DNA of 64,000 bases from Polytrichum commune (Eukaryota; Streptophyta; Polytrichopsida; Polytrichales; Polytrichaceae): assembly GCA_950295325.1 (NCBI GenBank), contig OX485805.1, forward strand, positions 37,499,501 through 37,563,500, given 5' to 3'. A model generated the notes under the pieces. The model was not told the origin of the DNA and ran no database searches. It saw nothing but the letters and a program-made list of their open reading frames with translations. The translations under genes were made by a program, and so were the position numbers. Positions 57,831 through 64,000 of this stretch are shown piece after piece; position 1 is the stretch's first letter, and each line of letters opens with the position of its first letter.

Positions 57831-60800
57831 TTGCACAACATGTTCATCAAATTATCACACTTTTTGTTGAGTGTGAAACTGTGGCGCGTCCCATTGGATG
57901 CTTTTGTGTTTCCATCTCCGGCAACAAATTTGGACTACATGATGTCCAGCATTGACATATGCACCGCTTTTCCTTTTTGGCCAATTGTTTGCAAAAACTT
58001 TACACACAAGGACAAACTCGAGTCCGGTTGTAGGGAGTTTTTTTTTGTTTTGTTTCTTACCACATATAGCTTAGGGTGGGGTTTACATTAGGGTCCGAGA
58101 CCAAAGAAACGTCAAACTCAAACAAGCATGTTGGTCAAAGAGTAATACTTTGGACTCAAGGAGTTACAACGGGGTCCAGTTGCAAAGTTTGAGATTATGA
58201 AGCAGCGCTAATGTGGTATGATTGTTCCACCAAATCTTGTCAATCGTAACTTAAGAGAATATTCTGCTTGGTTTGAGAATCCAATCTTTGAACTTGAGTC
58301 CAAAAGTGAAGTCCATTTAAGTGGTCTTTTGGACCCCTCCAAGTTTCTTACACCCACCCTCGTCATGATTGCAAGCTTCAAATTCAGGAAATGATTTGGT
58401 GTTCAAAGTCATCTATAACATTACTCAAGCTATATCAAGATCTCCATTTCCAAGGGGAGGGGGGAGCCTACAAACATAAAGTAGAGGCGCCCATTCCCAA
58501 GAAGGACCCCATCGACAATCTATAGGATACCGTAATTTCAATCAGGCCAGGACTCGATTGCAGTCGAGCTGGAAGCAATAGTGCCATGACACATGTCATG
58601 GTTTTGCGTGCTAAAGCGGGGAGGAATGTGGAGTTTAATTGAGCGGTTATGGTAGACTCTAGACATCGGTGATATGTTTAGACCAACTTTTAACTTCAAA
58701 AATCCACAATAATTTCAATTTACAGAATATAATTACTGAAATTTGTGCAATCCTCTTGATTTCTATCTTCCTACATGGGCATGAATTTGCATTGCCTTAT
58801 ACTTCTCCAAACATGGTGTAGAATCTCTTAAGTGATTGGTTATGGGTGCTTCTACTCTAATTGATTCCCAACCAATGATTCCCGAACCTGCGTATAATAC
58901 ACAGCAGTCAAGTACCTTTGCTTAGCCTGGGCCACATGTGTCACATGTTAATATCTCCGAGAGTTGGCGAATATATCAAGCATGTTGGACTTTGCAAACC
59001 CGGATTTATATAAGGTATGGGCGTGTTATGTGGTTTGCTTTTCATGTTCCCCACCTTCTACCGATTAGATTTACACAATAAAACTTGTGTTGCATGAGCA
59101 AATCTACAATGAAATATCTGAAGAAGAAGAAAAAACTAGATTGAAAATTTGACCTCCTCTTAACTAATTATGGTTATTGGAAGTGCATGTTTGTTGATTT
59201 CTTAACTAAATACATAGGTCCTTCCAATCGTGTTCACTATTGAGTGTAGAGTAGTTATTGAGATTAGAAGTTGTAGTCCGATCTCTTTAAACATGTGTCT
59301 TTTTATGATGTTCTCTCTTTGATCCTTGTCGAACCACATACCAATCAAAATATAAGGGTCCGATTAAGAAAACAAGTTACTTCAAACCCGTTTGCCTTAA
59401 CAATAGTCGGTTTGCCTTCACATAAGTTAATGCACCATATTTGTGCGAAGTATTACTATTCATTTTGTGAAGGTGGCCCAACACAAGGGGTTGTTTACAC
59501 CATGGACCATGAAGTTGTCCCAAGGCTCCGTAAAATTTGTGATTGGTTGTTGAGCTTTACCCGGGACCACTTCAATTTACACCAAGGAAAAAAAAGAGTC
59601 AAAATGACCATGGAGTTCGAGGTCCCCGAAAGACATATTTCAAGACCTACATTATCCACTCACATGGTCCAACGGGGTTTTGTTGTGGGGGAGGCAAAAG
59701 AGGTGCTCTAGTAGAAAAAAGGCAAGGGCCCATGGCAGAGAAAAACTATCATAATCAAATTTCAATGAAACATTTTGGGGGAAAGAGAAAATGAAGATAA
59801 GGGAAGACACAAGAATGGTCAAATCTGAAGAAGAAAACAAATCCCCTCAAAATTGCCCTCTTTGGGCATATATTAGACAAAATCATCACATTCACTTTTG
59901 GGCGCACGGTCATTCCTCGGCTGGGGCGAACCAACCCGTACATTGGCTCCTTGGAGGCAAGGGTTTAGGCATCCAACAAAGAACGAGTGTATGGGTTAGT
60001 TCACCCAAACTGTCATTCTTCTTGGTCCACATTCGGTTTTACAGCTAGGGAGGGGCCCAAAGTCTTTGTAAACTGAGTTCTTCAAGGAATCGGAGCATGA
60101 AAAAAGGCCATCTTCCACGGTCCATGGTGTAAGCCGGCCCTAATTGGGGGCTTGATGCTTTCAAAGCTCCCCGGCGCTAGGGTGCAACACCCTAGTCGGC
60201 GGAGGAGTAATGCTATGGCCCTTTCAAAGTTCAATGATCACCGGCAGTTCATCCGTCCAAAGACATGTATGTAAGTGAGTGACTGGCAATAAAGTGTGGT
60301 GTTTGGAGTTCTTTAATCCTACAACTTGTAAGGTGGCATGATGGTGTTCGAATGGCACTAGTTTTAAAGGGCGACCCACTTAATTAGTAGCATAGTATAT
60401 ATCTCCCCCTACTCGATTGAAAACCCTTAGATAAGTGGTTAAGCCAAAGCTTCCACAACTTGTAACTTAATTAAGTATTAGTTAAACTAGCTTCCTCATC
60501 CCATGTGCTTGCCCAGCCAGCATTCAATGCCAACCGCGCAATATATGTGCATTAATTTTATGCTGGTTTAAAGCTCCGTTGTTTGGATGGCATTGCCTGG
60601 ATGCCAACAACAAGCTGCCACAATGTGAATACGGTGTGTGTATATCCACAAAGAGGATTTATTATTCCGTTAGGGCCAATGGAAGATGCTCCGTTGAATG
60701 GATGAAAAAACACGAGTCTCGGAACTATGTTGAACGTCCGGCCTACATGAATTAAGTATTGTTTATAGTCCACCCACACTTACTGGTGCGGGCCACCAGT

Positions 60801-61034
60801 GAACGGTTCCTACCAGCACTGGTTACATTCAATGGCTCGCACTCGCTAAACCAACTCTAGAAGTGGTCCCTACTGGGAGGCGTCCTTCGTTGCTTGCCCA
60901 AACCAGTGAGTGTGGACATGCTATATTGCACGGTCACGGGAACCGTTCGTCCACAAGTCTTCGTAATGGGCCAAAGCTCGAAATAAGTCGCAGACACCGT
61001 CGATTGTTGTGCCAGTAAATAAAGTGCAAAGCTA
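57831..61034. other. Gene-poor interval
   Basis: No coding region can be supported. The longest frame (59295-59711, 138 codons) has no motif, no splice context and no repeat partner that I can see. Confidence 0.45.
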
Positions 61035-61233
61035 ATCACTGATCGTCCCAATTAGTGTGTGTTACTATTTGAAATTTCGGAGTTCAATAACGTCTTTCTT
61101 AAGGGTATGATTTTTACTAACAAAAGTTCAATAGGCTTTGCTATGTGAAATACTACATACATCCACATTAAATAGTTATAGCAATAGTGTAACCCCGCGT
61201 CGTAACACACACACTAAAATGGAATAATCAGTG
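61035..61233. mobile_element. MITE family M1, copy 3
   Basis: CACTGATCGTCCCAATTAGTG at the left end matches the opposite-strand right end CACTGATTATTCCATTTTAG, continuing into GTGTGTGTTAC on both arms. Inner sequence (TTACTAACAAAAGTTCAATAGG) is shared with copy 4. Confidence 0.65.
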
Positions 61234-61239
61234 TGGAGT

Positions 61240-63150
61240 GCTACTAGTGGTGCAGTGGTCATAGCTCCGACAAAAGGTCGGGAAGCCCAAAGTCCAAAGG
61301 AACCACATGTACCGAATCCCACTTCAACACGACTTCCAAAAATTGTGGGGGATGAAAAACCTGCAAAATGGATGACAATGCCGAGTTCTCTCCGACGCCA
61401 TTGGTGGTTTATGGGTAGTTGGGGCTTCAATTTGTGGGCGTTCGGCAATAATGTTAAAGAAGTTTTTTGGGATGATAATGGTGGCCACGTCATTGACTCG
61501 TCATCTTTTTGGGGCATTTCTTGTTTTGTTTTGGTTAGGGCTCCTTTTTCCATCCAAAGGGAGACGGCTTTCGTGCATTGTCTAAGGTAAACGTGTGTTG
61601 TTTGGATACTTTTCCTTTTTGCACCCACTTGTCGTAGGACATGAAACACGCAATTCATGAGATGTGAGATGATTTAACACATCCAAATGGCAGCCATTGT
61701 CGTTTCATTCATGAATATTTGGAGCTCGTATGAATATCTTGTTCATTATCAAAGAGAATATCCCAACGTGCTTATCAAGTGGTCATATACCCCCCCTCCT
61801 CCACAAACATGTTGACTACTGAGCCTAGAATGGTTAGCATATTGCGAGCACTTATTCCAATCTCCTTTGAACGCATTCCTATTTGGTGTCCGCTCATAAT
61901 ATATCCGCACTTGACCACATACCACCCGACTATAGGTGTTTAAATTATTGCTATGTTGGAATTAGACATGTTTGCCTTATCCAAAAATCGTCAAGCTACA
62001 TCACCACCGCGTTTGGAGGATATGTGTATGAGTCACCACGGTCCCTGCGTAACATTTTTCCTACATTATATTGTTGAGCTTCGAGCTCAGATTACCATCT
62101 TAACTCCTAAAAGACCACGTGTAGAGTGAGACGACACTTTTGACAACATTGAACATTATTTTTAAAACGCTTAACAACATCCAAATGTGCTCAGAATTGG
62201 AATAACACTAAATCACCCAAACCGTCGCTCCACTAAATTGTAATTCTAGTATTTAGAATAAACCACAACTATGTGGGTTCCTTCAAAATGTTCCAAAATG
62301 CTAGATATGGCCTTACGGTCCTTTAGGGGTCAAAGTATACCCCCACAATCACAATCCGATATGGAGGTTGAGGTGTATAGATATCATGTTGATTTTAAAG
62401 TTGCAAGTTTATGACCCTAGGCACCCATCTACGATGATGGTATATTGATGGGGATTGTGAGTACGGAGAGTACGGAGTCCACAACTCTATGTATAATGAA
62501 CACAATCCTTTGGGCTCGATTGCCATCGGGACTCTTGTTCTCGGTGCCGTTTAGGTTATGTCTCGGGGGCGGTCATTGGGTTTGTGACGAGGGGCTAGGC
62601 TATAGGCACATACCAAACACAAAACTTTTCGTTTTTTCTTATGTCGAGGCAAGTAAAGTGAGTTTTTGGACGTTCACTAATACCTCTCATTGAGGGTGTT
62701 TAAAATGCATAGTTCCCCCCTATACACGGAGGTGGGTGAACACACATGCGAGTGTGGGGGAGCCTCGTTCTATCATGATCTATCACATGGTTGGAAGTAA
62801 GGTAGAAAGACATGAGGGGTGTTGTATTCACCTACAAAGTATCTACGTAGGTGACCTCCAATGTACAGGGAGAACTAGCAACATGTTACAAGTTCGTCGG
62901 TTGACAACATTCCATGTAGTATTCTTGGATATTCCCCACATTCAGATTGAATGTGGAGAATATCCAGGACTACTACGTGGCATACTGCCAGTCCCACATA
63001 ACATTGTTATGAAACTGGATAATGTTATGTGGCCCAAAAAGAATGATTTGTATTTCAAAATATGCGAAACAAACCGATCCTCCAAGGATTGTATAACCTT
63101 CGAGATGAGAACGGACAGTGAGTTGTGGTGAAAACGTGTGTGGAGGATAA
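61240..63150. other. Gene-poor interval
   Basis: No gene can be supported. Overlapping frames at 61176-61658 (minus) and 61231-61590 (plus) are mirror shadows with no motif. The frame 62736-63131 spans two foldbacks (62911-62980 and about 62994-63032) and is likely chance. Confidence 0.4.
62911..63034. other. Two adjacent foldbacks
   Basis: Foldback 1 (62911-62980) has about 33-bp arms: GGATATTCCCCACATTCA pairs with TGAATGTGGAGAATATCC around a four-base loop, extended by TAGTATTC/GGACTACTA with few mismatches. Foldback 2 (about 62994-63032) pairs CCACATAACATT with AATGTTATGTGG. Confidence 0.75.
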
Positions 63151-63158
63151 CTACAATG

Positions 63159-63367
63159 ATTATCCCAATTATTGTAGGTTGCTATTTGGAGTTACACAAC
63201 GCAGTGACGTCTTACTCAAGAGTTCGATTTTACTAATGAAAGTTCAATAGGTCCGTTGGACATTATAAAACATATATGACCTTGCTTGGGGGGGGGGGAA
63301 CTACATTTTCATGAAATGGTTAAAGCATTGCGTAACCCCGAAAAGTAACGTGCACTAATTGGGATAA
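63159..63367. mobile_element. MITE family M1, copy 4
   Basis: GATTATCCCAATTATTGTAGG at the left is mirrored by GTTATCCCAATTAGTGCACG on the opposite strand at the right, then TTACTTTTCGGGGTTACGCAATGC-type inner arms. A run of G (63288-63298) lies in the middle. Confidence 0.68.
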
Positions 63368-63379
63368 CCAACGTAATCA

Positions 63380-64000
63380 TCTCATGAGCACAAGATGAAC
63401 ATTGTGGATGAAACACCTTGTGCATTAATGAAAAAACACAAAGAAATCATTGGAAGTTCTCTTCACTTGGTCGAGCAACCGGTTGAAAGTAAAATGATAT
63501 ATTCTAAAAGCAATCTAGGTATAACGGATGGTCTCATTCAAACAATGGCTAGATGACTTCAAAATTTGAGGATCTTGACTCGTTGTGTTCAAATTCTCGT
63601 GGTTGGTTTACGAATCCATTGCACCGATGCTCCTTTTCATTTTGGGGGCGACTCGGGACAAATGAGATTCGAATGCCCAAAAGGCATGGATGCATGTAAT
63701 CACCCAATCAAGGATGTATATTTTCAATGGACACTACCACTAGCAACCCTTCACCGAAGCCCGAGTTACAACCAACCATTGTGGGTATGGGTTGGACCAA
63801 CCTTTTCTTGGTCCAACGATTCCCACCGTGATTGGACACTTCATGTGAGACTTTGGGTCTAGGAACTCGAACATTCTTTGGCTCTTCTACCATCCTAACT
63901 AGCTTAGCCGCACGGGGTGTTTCCCAAGTGAGTTTCTCAACACGATTCGTAAGCCGTATAATTTTGGTCCACATTGGCTCAAACTCACATACGAGGCCGC
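63380..64000. other. No supported gene
   Basis: Small frames on both strands (63566-63862 and 63708-63974) overlap and show no motif. Confidence 0.4.

Noticed and set aside
59295-59711. 138-codon plus-strand frame
   Set aside because: No domain, no signal for splicing or initiation, low-complexity Lys-rich piece near its end; chance in a gene-poor stretch.
61176-61658. Overlapping 160- and 119-codon frames on opposite strands
   Set aside because: Mirror-image shadows with no motif; the flank is occupied by a MITE.

Overview
The window is nuclear DNA from a land plant. It has spliceosomal GT-AG introns, plant-type copia, Mutator-like (MULE) and CACTA transposons, a plant DUF89 damage-control phosphatase, and telo-box plus GA/CT-rich promoter motifs. 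The low gene density (three host-type genes in 64 kb), AT richness and the family mix would fit a non-seed plant such as a moss or lycophyte, but this is a guess; no sequence here fixes the species.

Region 1 (1-21.85 kb) is a nested transposon stack. A decayed Ty1/copia element (leader, gag, protease/integrase, reverse transcriptase, then RNase H and a 3' LTR) is split at 4731/20673 by a 15.9-kb MULE flanked by an identical 11-bp target duplication. The MULE holds, in divergent orientation, a decayed MULE transposase with a C-terminal SWIM finger (minus strand) and a nine-exon gene (plus strand) whose product joins a ParB-like domain (signature DGNHR) to a circularly permuted N6A/N4C DNA-methyltransferase-like fold. 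Intron 1 of that gene carries 16 copies of a 26-bp perfect or near-perfect palindrome, mostly spaced exactly 105 bp apart. A solo LTR (5051-7893, TSD CTAGC) and a SINE-like insert lie in the left arm of the MULE. A MULE-type MITE (21865-22110, 9-bp TSD) sits just beyond the copia LTR.

Region 2 (22.1-28.5 kb) is an intact 12-exon minus-strand gene for a DUF89 phosphatase of 371 aa, with a telo-box and a GA/CT tract in its leader.

Region 3 (28.5-46 kb) is gene-poor. It holds one CACTA element (31140-37595, TSD TTT) inserted into an older relative (right end 43381). Both carry minus-strand TNPA-like genes (Ptta/En-Spm Transposase_24 type). The older copy also carries a 743-bp G-rich MULE. Several MITEs and long foldbacks are scattered around.

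Region 4 (46-64 kb) has a three-exon gene of unknown function (46413-48458, minus), a four-exon coiled-coil protein gene (53089-56961, minus), a GC-rich CT-repeat promoter region, and about 6 kb at the right end with no gene I can support, only MITE copies and foldbacks.

The most unusual object is the MULE: a eukaryotic DNA transposon with a ParB-methyltransferase cargo gene whose own first intron holds a helically phased array of palindromes, suggesting (not proving) a protein and cognate-site pair.
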